From positions 2,145,001-2,209,000 of the forward strand of contig NZ_CP146077.1 in NCBI RefSeq assembly GCF_037023725.1: a DNA stretch of 64,000 nucleotides, in the 5' to 3' direction. The notes beneath the pieces are model-generated. The model had not been told where the DNA came from and ran no database searches. It saw only the letters and a program-made list of their open reading frames with translations. Every line of letters begins with the position of its first letter. The stretch's first letter is position 1. The position numbers were made by a program, and so were the translations under genes. The DNA is from Pseudomonas bubulae. Its GTDB lineage: Bacteria > Pseudomonadota > Gammaproteobacteria > Pseudomonadales > Pseudomonadaceae. Positions 15,382 to 23,789 of this stretch are shown here, piece by piece.

Positions 15382-16437
15382 TTAAGCTTCCGGTTGCGTA
15401 AAGCTGTAACGGTTTGAGCGCTTATAGGTGCCGAAGTCATTAAACCTGACACCGGCGTCCGCTAAAACTTTATGGGCGAAGGGCGCGGTCATTTGGCGCA
15501 GGTAGAACGGGTCCTTGACCACAAAGTGATGAATGCAATGGGTGCTCCCGAAGTTGAAGCAAAACAACTGGAATGGCCACAGCCACCACCGGTTCATGAC
15601 CTGGGTTTGCTGCAAGGGATTGCGTGGCATGACGTCGCCGAAATAGTGAATGTTAGAGCTGATAAAAAACAGGCAGAACTGACGGATGATATTGGGCGCG
15701 ACGATAATCACCACTGCAGCATTGACCACCTGTATCAGCAGTGATGCGGCAGCAGAGAGCTCAACGGTGAGGCCCATCAGCGAGTTCACCCATGTGTAGA
15801 GGTGGTAACCCAGGAATATATACCAGCAGCCCCAGTACAGAAGCCCCATGGGCGCATTCAACCGAAGCACCTTGACGGTCAACCTGATTTTTTCTTGCCA
15901 GGTCGGTGCGAACAGGGCATTGACAATGCCAAAGACAAAACCGTCGATGAGTTTTAAAAAGCGCTTGGCCCCCCACTTGCTGCCGCTGGTGGTAATCCAG
16001 GCTTCAACATCGGTGTGGGTGCCGGATTCTTTGTGATGATGAAAGTGCAGTTCACGCCGTAACCAGGGGCTGGGCATGCCGGGGCGGGCTATCCAGCACA
16101 GCAGCATCATCAGGTTGTGCGCCACGGGGTGTTTTCTGAAATACAGGCGATGAATCAAGTCGTGTTCAAGTTCATGAATAAATGACGTCAACAACGCATT
16201 GATTACAATACAAAGCCAGCCGGGAATAAGCCCTTTTATATACAGTGTGCCCGTTATTATCATGCCAGTTACAGAAACAGCCATCACGCTGGCGCCTATG
16301 GCATTCTGGAAGCCCAGTACGCGATAGCGTTTACGTAGCTCATTACTGTGCTGTGTGATTTTTTGAGTAACGTCGTTAATTAAATCCTGCTCGGTTTTTG
16401 GCAAAGTCGTACTGGGTGCTCGAGAGTCAGTGTTCAT
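15382..16437 (-). CDS. Membrane fatty acid desaturase family protein
   Basis: A 351-residue integral membrane desaturase. The three histidine boxes that hold the di-iron centre are present: HELEHDLIH (about residues 89-97), HFHHHKESGTH (about 131-141) and THCIHHFV (about 304-311). Hydrophobic segments lie between them. The reaction would be oxygen-dependent insertion of a double bond, or hydroxylation, on a lipid or related substrate; the positional specificity cannot be read. AAGGA lies 8 bases before the ATG at 16437; a GTG one codon earlier is possible. A 15-base palindrome at 16558-16572 may be its operator. It stands alone. Confidence 0.88.
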   Translation of the reverse strand: MNTDSRAPSTTLPKTEQDLINDVTQKITQHSNELRKRYRVLGFQNAIGASVMAVSVTGMIITGTLYIKGLIPGWLCIVINALLTSFIHELEHDLIHRLYFRKHPVAHNLMMLLCWIARPGMPSPWLRRELHFHHHKESGTHTDVEAWITTSGSKWGAKRFLKLIDGFVFGIVNALFAPTWQEKIRLTVKVLRLNAPMGLLYWGCWYIFLGYHLYTWVNSLMGLTVELSAAASLLIQVVNAAVVIIVAPNIIRQFCLFFISSNIHYFGDVMPRNPLQQTQVMNRWWLWPFQLFCFNFGSTHCIHHFVVKDPFYLRQMTAPFAHKVLADAGVRFNDFGTYKRSNRYSFTQPEA

Positions 16438-16557
16438 CACTTCATCCTTTGAAGACGATGGGTTGGGATCGCTTCACTAGAAAAGCACATTTATTTTATT
16501 GGGCAAGTTTTAATGTTTTTATGGCGGGGTGGTCGGACGAGTGGATATATATCGTTA

Positions 16558-16572
16558 TATTGTCGGACAATA
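16558..16572. promoter_or_regulatory. Palindrome upstream of the desaturase gene
   Basis: TATTGTCGGACAATA is a perfect palindrome around one central base. It lies about 120 bases upstream of the desaturase start, in an AT-rich stretch. Such sites are typical of TetR/LysR-type operators; the regulator is not identified here. Confidence 0.35.
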
Positions 16573-16877
16573 ACTTTGTGGCGCGGGGTTAACTTTTGCG
16601 TCGGGTTAAATATCGGCCTGAAAACTAACGGTTGATATCATGTAACTGGCCTGGACCGAATTGTTGCGAATGCTCGGTTGTGTGGCGCCGGGATTGAAGG
16701 ATTACTACCCGGTAGTGCCATTGAGCGCTCCCATTCGAGCTCAAATGGATTTAGACGATGATAAGGCTGCTCCCCCTTTGGCGTGCTGTTGCTGAATGCG
16801 GGCTGCGCGCAGGCCCGGCAGTACACGCCACCTGCCGGTGCCCCCAGGCGCTGCCCGGTCACGGCCCAAGACTTGAT
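16573..16877. other. Intergenic region
   Basis: About 300 bases with no convincing gene or regulatory structure on either strand. Confidence 0.4.
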
Positions 16878-17213
16878 TCAGGAAGGCGGACTGTTCAGGT
16901 CCAGCTCTCTGGAAATTGCTTGTTCCGCTTTCACGAATGCTGGGGTTTTGCCGGCATCGGCATAAATCTCTTCACCTTCTTCAATCCTGATGACCTCAGA
17001 GCCCTTCACATAGGGCATGGCCTGCTCTGCTTGCTCAAGCGCGCAATGAATCAGGCTTTGGGTAATGGTGGCTTCATCCAGGCCGTAGGCTTGGGCAAAA
17101 GCCTTGATTTTGATCAAATCACGCTTGTGCAGTGAAAGGCTGTATTCAACCCGCTCACTGGACTCCTGAGATCTGGACTCCCAGTTGTCGAGCATGGCCC
17201 TGAAGGCGTCCAT
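16878..17213 (-). CDS. Conserved hypothetical protein
   Basis: A 111-residue, acidic, mostly helical protein without signal peptide or membrane segment. I do not recognise a domain. Residues 20-70 (RVEYSLSLHKRDLIKIKAFA, then ITQSLIHCALEQAEQ) could be a ribbon-helix-helix-like fold, but this is only an impression. GGAG lies seven bases before the ATG, and codon use fits the core genome. Confidence 0.7.
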   Translation of the reverse strand: MDAFRAMLDNWESRSQESSERVEYSLSLHKRDLIKIKAFAQAYGLDEATITQSLIHCALEQAEQAMPYVKGSEVIRIEEGEEIYADAGKTPAFVKAEQAISRELDLNSPPS

Positions 17214-17382
17214 ATGGCTTCTCCTGTTTGACGGAAAGTGCTGCTGGACAGTATGGCTCAGGGTTCGCTGAAGTGCCTTCAGTTGCCATCCGTCAGAAAA
17301 AACAGCTTTGATTTAAACCTTTGCCATCACGTGCCTTCAGATTCTGTGCAGGGAATAAACCTGCCTTTTTCTGGAGGACGTT

Positions 17383-17901
17383 ATGAAACAGCTGATTGGC
17401 CCCAAACGCTTTGTGGCAGGTTGTGCCCTGGTCTGCTCCCTGATCGTGGCGGCCACAGCAGTCGCAGCCAGTCCGGCAGACTTTGTTGATGAGGCTCATG
17501 CAGCAGGGATTGCGGAGATCGAGACCAGCCGTATGGCGATCAGTAAAACCTCTTCGACGGACATAGAAAGCTATGCCGTGGAAGCCATCAAGGACCATAC
17601 CAATGCCAATCGGGATTTGAAGGATCTTGCCAGCCGACTGGGCCTGCAGGTGTCCAGCGATGAGCAGATACTCGACAAGGCGAAAAAGCTGATGCTGCAA
17701 GTGCAGGAGGGCGATTCGTTCGACGCGGCCTATGCGGCCAATCAGGTCAAGGCCCATGAACAGGCCATCGAGTTGTACAAGGAGCAGGCGCAAAATCCCG
17801 AGTCACCGGAGTTGCAGGCGTTTGCCGAAAAGTATCTGCCCAAGCTGGAAATGCATCTGCTGATGGCGCAAAAACTGGTGGATGCCCACCACAAGTCCTG
17901 A
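17383..17901 (+). CDS. DUF4142 family exported protein
   Basis: A 172-residue protein with a typical signal peptide ending near AVAA|SPADF. The mature part is a helical bundle of the DUF4142 family: FVDEAHAAGIAEIETSRMAI, then YAVEAIKDHTNANRDLKDLA and YAANQVKAHEQAIELYKEQA. Members are periplasmic or outer-membrane-associated and often respond to stress; the biochemical role is unknown. GGAGG lies 4-5 bases before the ATG. A strong terminator follows at 17915-17947, so it is a single-gene unit on this strand. Confidence 0.85.
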   Translation: MKQLIGPKRFVAGCALVCSLIVAATAVAASPADFVDEAHAAGIAEIETSRMAISKTSSTDIESYAVEAIKDHTNANRDLKDLASRLGLQVSSDEQILDKAKKLMLQVQEGDSFDAAYAANQVKAHEQAIELYKEQAQNPESPELQAFAEKYLPKLEMHLLMAQKLVDAHHKS

Positions 17902-17914
17902 TCCTTTAAGTGCA

Positions 17915-17947
17915 AAAACGCCCGGTGAGTGATCGACCGGGCGTTTT
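17915..17947. terminator. Terminator shared by convergent genes
   Basis: AAAACGCCCGGT / ACCGGGCGTTTT, 12-base arms with a 9-base loop and A/T tracts on both sides. It can serve the DUF4142 gene and the convergent DUF6388-like gene. Confidence 0.85.
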
Positions 17948-17964
17948 ATGCAACGTGGCGTGGC

Positions 17965-18261
17965 TCAGACCGCGATTTCGTTGAACCCGCAGTACTCTTC
18001 CCAGCTCATGTCCAGGGCTTCGGCGACTTCCTGATGCACTTCAAGGCGCATGCTCTTGAGTTCTTCAGGGGAGCGGGCGATCAGTTCCAGGGCCAGTTCC
18101 CAGGCTTCCAGGCCGCGGCTTTCGGCTTCGTCCTCAAAGGCCCACAAAATCTGTTGCTGGCGGTCCTCGGCGCTCAGCTCTTTCATTTCTTCGATCAGTT
18201 CAGGGTGCGCCTTGATAAAAGTATCCAGGGCCAGTTCGTTACGGGATTCTTTAGGGATCAT
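17965..18261 (-). CDS. DUF6388-like small protein
   Basis: A 98-residue acidic helical protein (MIPKESRNELALDTFIKAHP) without signal peptide. It resembles the DUF6388 family common in Pseudomonas. Its function is unknown. The frame is open far upstream, but the upstream part is antisense to spacer and transporter sequence and has no ribosome site. ATG 18261 is preceded by GAG at a workable distance and gives the family length. Confidence 0.75.
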   Translation of the reverse strand: MIPKESRNELALDTFIKAHPELIEEMKELSAEDRQQQILWAFEDEAESRGLEAWELALELIARSPEELKSMRLEVHQEVAEALDMSWEEYCGFNEIAV

Positions 18262-18337
18262 ATGGCGTCTCGGATGGTCAGGGCATTTTTCGCATGCTAG
18301 CGAGTTCGCATTACGATGAAAAGTGCCATATAGCTGC

Positions 18338-19540
18338 TTAGCCCACCGGTTGCAGCTTGCTTTCGCGCTGCAGGCTGTAGCCCCATACCGCCAATGCCAG
18401 TGTCGCGACCACGGCGCCGACCACGACAATACCGTCCCAGCCATAGGCCGGGTAGGTCTGCGCACCTACCAGTGAACCCAGTGCGCCGCCAATGAAATAA
18501 CAGGTGATGTAGCCAGCATTCAGGCGGTTGCGGGCTGCCGGGCGGACTTTGAACACCGCGTTCTGGTTGCTCACATGGACCAGTTGCACGGCAAAATCCA
18601 GGGCCAGCACACCGATCAGCAAAGCCACCAATGAATGCCCGGCAAATGCCATGGGCAGCCAGCAGGCCAGTAGCACCAGCAGGCCAGCGGTGGTGGCCTG
18701 TTGCCCCTTGCCGCGATCAGCCATGCGTCCGGCCCAGTTGGCCGCTACCGCACCGACGGCGCCGGCCAGGCCGAACAGACCGATCACCGCGTCCGAGTAG
18801 CTGTAGGGTGGTACCGCCAGCAAAAAGGCCAGGGGGGTCCAGAACAGGGCGAACAGCGAGAAGGTCAGCAGGCCCAGCAGGGCGCGCAGGCGCAGTACGG
18901 GTTCTTCGATAAACAGAGTGAACACCGACTTCAGCAGTTTTGGGTAGCTCAGCCCGGCGCTTTGATGGTGGTTGGGCAGGGCGCAATACAGCGAGATGGC
19001 ACTGATCAGCATCAAGGCGGCAGCCACCAGGTAAATGGTGCGCCAGTCACCTGCCGATGACAGCGCGCCCGCTACGGTGCGGGCCAGCAAAATGCCCAGC
19101 AACAGGCCACTCATCAGTGTCCCAACGACCCGACCACGGCTTTGCGGGTCGGTCAGGCTGGCCGCCATGGGCACCAGCACCTGGGCCGATACCGAAAACA
19201 GCCCGGTCAGTGCCGTGCCGATCAACAGCCACGTCAACGAAGGGGCAAATGCGCTTAGCAGAAGGCCCAGGGCGCTGAGCACGGTCATGGTGACGATCAG
19301 TCGGCGTTGTTCGAACAGATCACCCAGCGGCACCAGCAGTAACAGGCCAGCGCCATAGCTGAGCTGGGCAGTGATAACCACGGTACCGGCGCTGCCCATG
19401 CTCAAGCCCAGTTGCTGGGCGATGGTGTGCAGCAGGGGTTGGGCGTAATAGTTGCTGGCAACAGCCAGGCCGGTGGCGGTGGCCATCAGCAGAATCAGGG
19501 CGGTGCTAAGAGGTTTTGTTGCAGCAGTAGACGTGGACAT
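18338..19540 (-). CDS. MFS transporter
   Basis: A 400-residue major facilitator with about twelve hydrophobic segments. The N-terminal half carries SNYYAQPLLHTIA and, between helices 2 and 3, the GDLFEQRRL loop, a variant of the family's conserved loop. It is probably a drug/proton antiporter of the inner membrane; the substrate is unknown. ATG 19540 has GAGAC upstream and is preferred over the ATG at 19558, which lacks a site. It lies 76 bases downstream of no other gene on its strand and seems monocistronic. Confidence 0.88.
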   Translation of the reverse strand: MSTSTAATKPLSTALILLMATATGLAVASNYYAQPLLHTIAQQLGLSMGSAGTVVITAQLSYGAGLLLLVPLGDLFEQRRLIVTMTVLSALGLLLSAFAPSLTWLLIGTALTGLFSVSAQVLVPMAASLTDPQSRGRVVGTLMSGLLLGILLARTVAGALSSAGDWRTIYLVAAALMLISAISLYCALPNHHQSAGLSYPKLLKSVFTLFIEEPVLRLRALLGLLTFSLFALFWTPLAFLLAVPPYSYSDAVIGLFGLAGAVGAVAANWAGRMADRGKGQQATTAGLLVLLACWLPMAFAGHSLVALLIGVLALDFAVQLVHVSNQNAVFKVRPAARNRLNAGYITCYFIGGALGSLVGAQTYPAYGWDGIVVVGAVVATLALAVWGYSLQRESKLQPVG

Positions 19541-19633
19541 TGACTGTCTCGTTGGCATGGGGAATGCGACGAAGTATCAGAATGTCAGCGGAGAATGTCA
19601 CTGAATATGTCGGCGGTTTTAAATTTTAAACCG

Positions 19634-19665
19634 CACAGCCCCTGGCAATAATCACCAGGGGCTGT
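19634..19665 (-). terminator. Stem-loop after the DUF883 gene
   Basis: The perfect 12-base stem CACAGCCCCTGG / CCAGGGGCTGTG lies 24 bases past the stop of the DUF883 gene. On the minus strand it is followed by a TTTAAAATTT stretch, so it probably terminates that gene. Confidence 0.6.
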
Positions 19666-19688
19666 GCAGGCAACAGTGGCAGCCAATG

Positions 19689-20006
19689 TTAGTTGCGACG
19701 GCCCAGCAGCAGGCCAACGACCAGACCGAAACCGGCCGAGATGGCCACGGTCTGCCATGGATGGCCACCGATATAGCTTTCCGTGGCGTCGACCACAGGC
19801 TTGGTGCGCTCGCGCACGTTGGTCACTGAATCCAGTGCCTGCTTGAGCTTGAGGCTCACCTGGGCACGCAGGGTTTCGCCTTCTTCACCGACCAGGGACA
19901 CGCTGTCCTTGAGCAGCTTTTCAGATTCGGCAATCAGGTCTTGCAGTTCGCTGAACGCTTGATCCTTGATTTGATCTTCAGCTTGTACGGCATTTTTTCG
20001 AGCCAT
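19689..20006 (-). CDS. DUF883 (ElaB/YqjD) family protein
   Basis: A 105-residue protein of the ElaB/YqjD family: a long amphipathic helix (residues 10-75), then HPWQTVAISAGFGLVVGLLL, the glycine-rich C-terminal membrane anchor, and RR at the end. Members sit in the inner membrane and can bind stationary-phase ribosomes. The start has GGAG upstream (CAAGGAGTACCGC). A paralog is encoded at 52230-52544, where it heads a three-gene operon; this copy stands alone. Confidence 0.88.
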   Translation of the reverse strand: MARKNAVQAEDQIKDQAFSELQDLIAESEKLLKDSVSLVGEEGETLRAQVSLKLKQALDSVTNVRERTKPVVDATESYIGGHPWQTVAISAGFGLVVGLLLGRRN

Positions 20007-20172
20007 TGCGGTACTCCTTGCAGGTTAAAGGGGTGATATGTAATGGAGTCAACCCAATGCTAAAAAGTTGCATCTGATTTGCGCCTGAGCTGAAAGCGTA
20101 GTCAAAAACCAGACTGAGACACTTCTTTGTAGGGTGTAAGATGTCACCTAATTAACACCGCAGGAAATTCAC

Positions 20173-20427
20173 ATGAGCTTCAACCTCGCCAACAAGCCTC
20201 TCGCAGAGCGTGCAGCGCTTGAAGATGAAAAATCCCGTTTGTATGACCTTTGGCAGAGCAACCTGGGCAAGGCCAAAGGGGATGCGGCGCGTTTGTTTGG
20301 TGAACGTGCCAAGCGTAAGGGCAAGTGGGCTGAATGGGTGCGCTCGGAACTGGACGTCATGTCACCGCCGGAATACGCCAACATGGTGCGCAGTGAGTTG
20401 AACCGCATGGTGGCTGCTGCCAAGTAA
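20173..20427 (+). CDS. Conserved hypothetical protein
   Basis: An 84-residue basic, helical protein (MSFNLANKPLAERAALEDEK). There is no signal peptide or membrane segment, and I recognise no domain. The sequence RLFGERAKRKGKWAEWVRSE is arginine/lysine-rich and might bind nucleic acid. It has an AGGA site before the ATG and core-genome codon use. A REP pair follows. Confidence 0.75.
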   Translation: MSFNLANKPLAERAALEDEKSRLYDLWQSNLGKAKGDAARLFGERAKRKGKWAEWVRSELDVMSPPEYANMVRSELNRMVAAAK

Positions 20428-20445
20428 GGCATGCATCAAACTTTG

Positions 20446-20532
20446 GTAGGAGCGGGCTTGCTCGCGATTCAGCTGCCGCGGTTTATCTGCGTGACCGGGG
20501 CGATACTATCGCGAGCAAGCCCGCTCCCACAG
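20446..20532. repeat. REP pair (inverted)
   Basis: Two inverted copies of the GGAGCGGGCTTGCTCGCGAT-type REP are separated by about 40 bases. The same unit occurs at 51408-51495 and 58588-58647. It lies between two convergent genes. Confidence 0.9.
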
Positions 20533-20536
20533 TTGT

Positions 20537-21019
20537 CTAGAGCGTTTCGCAAACGCTAAACACCTGTACCGCACCGCCCACATTGATCTGCACTTCATCA
20601 TCAAGCTGTTTGCCCTGCAAGGCGGCCCCCAGGGGTGAGCGCGGGGTGATGACGGTGACCGTCTGCCCGCTGTGGTCGAGCTTGAGCCCGGCGGCATCGG
20701 GGGCGAGGAACAGCCACTGTTCGCTGCCATTTTCGGCTTCCAGCCTGACCAGCGCTCCGATCTGAATGCCCTGCGCCGGGTTGTACGGCGCAAGGGTCAT
20801 GGCCCGGCAGTTTTTCAACGCCTGGCGAATTTCCTCAACCCGGCGTGCCTGTCCTGTGGCCAGATATGACGCTTCCAGGCCGAGGGTGTCGTATTTGTTC
20901 TCGGCGATGTTTTCCGCATGGGTGGCCGCTTCATAGGCGGTTTGCGCCGCGCGCTGGAGGACATCGAGGTCGATTTCGAGTTTCTCCAGCATCAGCAGGT
21001 GCACAGCAGTCTTGTTCAT
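20537..21019 (-). CDS. GreA/GreB-like elongation factor family protein
   Basis: A 160-residue protein. The N-terminal 65 residues form a helical hairpin (LEKLEIDLDVLQRAAQTAYE) and the C-terminal half has the GreA/GreB C-terminal fold, with PYNPAQGIQIGALVRLE and VTVITPRSPLGAALQGKQLD. Pseudomonas carries such Gre-like proteins besides GreA and GreB; they may act at the secondary channel of RNA polymerase. The tip acidic residues of true GreA are not obvious. The start ATG 21019 gives the usual length; the frame is open a little further upstream. Confidence 0.7.
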   Translation of the reverse strand: MNKTAVHLLMLEKLEIDLDVLQRAAQTAYEAATHAENIAENKYDTLGLEASYLATGQARRVEEIRQALKNCRAMTLAPYNPAQGIQIGALVRLEAENGSEQWLFLAPDAAGLKLDHSGQTVTVITPRSPLGAALQGKQLDDEVQINVGGAVQVFSVCETL

Positions 21020-21144
21020 GGTCGCAGCTTGATAGTGACGAACGTCGATTGTCGCACGAGTGCCGCGCAGATTAATCCGCCTCAAGACTTCTGTACGCAG
21101 CCAATTATGCGGACAATCCCCCCTTTTGAATGTTGGAGCCCGGT

Positions 21145-22278
21145 ATGAAAGCCTCCTGGGATATTTTTTGCAGTGTGGTCGATAATTACGGCGACATCGG
21201 GGTGACCTGGCGTCTGGCCCGGCAGTTGGTGGCCGAGCATCAGCAGGGCGTACGGTTGTGGGTCGATGACTTGCGTGCGTTTGTGCCGTTGTGCCCCGAG
21301 GCGGATGTCGGCGCTGCGCAGCAATGGCAGCAGGGGGTTGAGGTTTGCCAGTGGCCGGCGCAGTGGCCGGCGACGGAGGTTGCCGACGTGGTGGTCGAGG
21401 CCTTTGCCTGCAAACTGCCTGAAGGCTATCTGCAGGCGATGAAGGCTCGCGAAAAACCGGCGTTGTGGATCAATCTCGAGTACTTGAGTGCCGAAGACTG
21501 GGTCAGCGGCTGCCACGGCCTGCCATCGATGCGGCCTGACGGTTTGAAACGGATGTTTTTCTTTCCGGGGTTTGATGCCGGTACTGGCGGGCTGTTGCGT
21601 GAGGCAGACTTGTTGCAGCGCCGCCACGCCTTTGAGCAGGACCCGCAGGCCAAGCAGGTATTTTTGCAGGGGCTGGGGGTTTGCCCGGCGCACAATGCGC
21701 GGCTGATTTCATTATTTGCCTATGAAAATACCGGCCTGGCCAGCTGGCTGGATGCAATGGCGGCGGGGGCCGGGCCGACCCACCTGCTGGTGCCACAAGG
21801 ACGGATCATGGGTGATCTGCTGCAGTGGCTGGGTATTGAGCAGTTACCCCTGGGTGCGGTCGAACAGCGCGGGGCGTTGACCGTTCAGGCGTTGCCGTTC
21901 GTCAGGCAAGAGGATTACGACCACCTGTTATGGAGCTGTGATTTCAACGCAGTGCGCGGTGAAGACTCGTTTGTGCGGGCGCAATGGGCAGGGCGCCCCC
22001 TGCTGTGGCATATCTATGAGCAGGAAGAAGACGCGCACTGGGTCAAGCTCAACGCATTCCTCGACCTCTACTTCAAAGGCCTTTCGCCACAGGCCGCCCG
22101 GGCGGTTACCGGGCTTTGGCATGCCTGGAATGCTGGCGCCGAGATGGGCGAAAGCTGGAATGGGGTGCTCCAATGCTGGCCTGAAATCGCTGCACACGCT
22201 GAACAGTGGTGTCTGGAACAGTCATTACAGGCTGATCTTGCGCAAGCGCTAGTACTGTTTTATAGAAATTGGATATGA
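21145..22278 (+). CDS. earP: EF-P arginine rhamnosyltransferase EarP
   Basis: A 377-residue GT104-family enzyme that transfers rhamnose from dTDP-rhamnose to Arg32 of EF-P. The N-terminus (WDIFCSVVDNYGDIGVTWRL) with its conserved DNYGDIGV is diagnostic. The C-terminal half has the donor-binding region (FNAVRGEDSFVRAQWAGRPL, with the RGEDS motif). The gene lies 49 bases upstream of efp on the same strand, the usual arrangement. GGAG lies six bases before ATG 21145. The modification keeps ribosomes moving through polyproline stretches. Confidence 0.95.
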   Translation: MKASWDIFCSVVDNYGDIGVTWRLARQLVAEHQQGVRLWVDDLRAFVPLCPEADVGAAQQWQQGVEVCQWPAQWPATEVADVVVEAFACKLPEGYLQAMKAREKPALWINLEYLSAEDWVSGCHGLPSMRPDGLKRMFFFPGFDAGTGGLLREADLLQRRHAFEQDPQAKQVFLQGLGVCPAHNARLISLFAYENTGLASWLDAMAAGAGPTHLLVPQGRIMGDLLQWLGIEQLPLGAVEQRGALTVQALPFVRQEDYDHLLWSCDFNAVRGEDSFVRAQWAGRPLLWHIYEQEEDAHWVKLNAFLDLYFKGLSPQAARAVTGLWHAWNAGAEMGESWNGVLQCWPEIAAHAEQWCLEQSLQADLAQALVLFYRNWI

Positions 22279-22327
22279 TACGCGACCTAGATTTTTGTAA
22301 ATCTCAATCCAAATTCGGATATTCGTA

Positions 22328-22900
22328 ATGAAAACTGGTAAAGAGCTTAAACCCGGTACAGTCATCAAGCTCGAAAACGACCCTTGGTTGGTTCAGAAAG
22401 CTGAATTCACCAAGTCCGGTCGTAACAGCGCGATCATGAAGACCAAGCTGAAAAACCTGCTGACTGGCTACAAGACCGAAATCGTATACAGCGCTGACGA
22501 CAAGCTGGAAGACGTGATCCTGGATCGCAAAGAAGCGACCCTGTCCTTCATCAGCGGCGACACCTACACGTTCATGGACACCACTGACTACACCATGTAC
22601 GAGCTGAACGCTGAAGACATCGAAGCCGTTCTGCCATTCGTTGAAGAAGGCATGACCGACGTTTGCGAAGCGATCTTCTTCGAAGACCGTCTGGTATCCG
22701 TAGAGCTGCCGACCACTATCGTGCGTCAGGTTGACTACACCGAAGGTTCCGCTCGCGGCGACACTTCGGGCAAGGTGATGAAGCCTGCCAAACTGAAAAA
22801 CGGTACCGAGCTGAGCGTTGCTGATTTCGTTGAAATCGGTGACTGGATCGAAATCGATACCCGTGACGGTGGTTCCTACAAGGGCCGCGCCAAGGTTTAA
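22328..22900 (+). CDS. efp: Translation elongation factor P
   Basis: A 190-residue three-domain EF-P, full length. The modified loop is KSGRNSA with Arg at position 32, the EarP substrate type rather than the lysine type modified by EpmA. The C-terminal domain ends [20 protein letters not shown], as expected. It relieves stalling at consecutive prolines. It is the second gene after earP, and a strong terminator follows at 22923-22955. Codon use is strongly biased, fitting high expression. Confidence 0.98.
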   Translation: MKTGKELKPGTVIKLENDPWLVQKAEFTKSGRNSAIMKTKLKNLLTGYKTEIVYSADDKLEDVILDRKEATLSFISGDTYTFMDTTDYTMYELNAEDIEAVLPFVEEGMTDVCEAIFFEDRLVSVELPTTIVRQVDYTEGSARGDTSGKVMKPAKLKNGTELSVADFVEIGDWIEIDTRDGGSYKGRAKV

Positions 22901-22922
22901 ACCTTGCGTTAACCGCACGATG

Positions 22923-22955
22923 AAAAAGCCCGGCCTTGATGCCGGGCTTTTTTTT
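22923..22955 (+). terminator. Terminator of efp
   Basis: AAAAAGCCCGGC, a CTTGAT loop, then GCCGGGC and eight T. Confidence 0.92.
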
Positions 22956-23036
22956 GCTCGATGAAAAAGCCCCGGTTCTGCGCTTTGCCCGGCGCCGGGG
23001 ACTGGTTAGCATGGGTGCTCACAACGAGGGGTGGTA

Positions 23037-23789
23037 ATGCTGATCGATTTTGTAATGTATGCAGCCTTGGGTATCGCCATGGGGGCGCTGGGCGGGTTGT
23101 TCGGAATTGGAGGCGGTCTGATCGCGATCCCGGTATTGGGGTTGTGGTTCGGTCTGGACCAGCAATTGGCGCAAGGCACGGCCCTGGCCATGTCGGTGCC
23201 CAATGTGTTCTTGGCGTTGTACCGCTATCAGCAACGCAACAGGATCAATTTGCGTCAGGCATTGCCGCTGGTGCTGATGAGTTTTTGCTTCGCCTGGTTG
23301 GGCGCGATGCTCGCCGTTGGCGTGGATGCGCGGATCATTCGCTGGGGCTTTATCGTCTTTTTGCTGGCGATCACCCTCTATAACCTGATCAAAATGTACA
23401 CCTCGCCAGCCCCGCCTGTGGCCGGTTCACGCTATGGCTGGCCGTGGTTCGGGGTGCTGGGTGCCGTGGCAGGCACGACCGGCGGGCTGTTTGGTGTCGG
23501 TGGCGCCGTGGTGGCGGCGCCCGTGCTGACCAGTGTGTTCGGCACCACTCAAGTTGTGGCCCAGGGCCTGTCACTGGCCCTGGCTGCGCCAAGTACGGCG
23601 GTGACTTTGCTGACGTATGCAGTGCATGACGAGGTCAACTGGGCCATGGGCGTACCGATGGCCATTGGTGGGCTGTTAAGCATCAGTTGGGGTGTCAGGC
23701 TGGCTCACGCCCTGCGGGAGCGCCTGTTGCGCGGCTTGTACTGCGGGTTTTTGCTGCTGTGCGCGGGGTTGCTGGCGCTCAAAGCTTGA
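23037..23789 (+). CDS. TauE/SafE family membrane permease
   Basis: A 250-residue inner-membrane protein of the TauE/SafE family (sulfite/organosulfonate exporters). It has the duplicated glycine-rich motif GALGGLFGIGGGLIAIPVL in the first half and GTTGGLFGVGGAVVAAPVL in the second, and seven to eight hydrophobic segments. Substrates vary, so none is assigned. The ATG 23037 has AGGGG five bases upstream. Its 3' end overlaps the convergent LysR gene by 11 bases. Confidence 0.9.
   Translation: MLIDFVMYAALGIAMGALGGLFGIGGGLIAIPVLGLWFGLDQQLAQGTALAMSVPNVFLALYRYQQRNRINLRQALPLVLMSFCFAWLGAMLAVGVDARIIRWGFIVFLLAITLYNLIKMYTSPAPPVAGSRYGWPWFGVLGAVAGTTGGLFGVGGAVVAAPVLTSVFGTTQVVAQGLSLALAAPSTAVTLLTYAVHDEVNWAMGVPMAIGGLLSISWGVRLAHALRERLLRGLYCGFLLLCAGLLALKA

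Noticed and set aside
20446..20532. The REP pairs as possible CRISPR repeats
   Set aside because: They are inverted pairs without regular spacers or cas genes, and fit known Pseudomonas REP elements.
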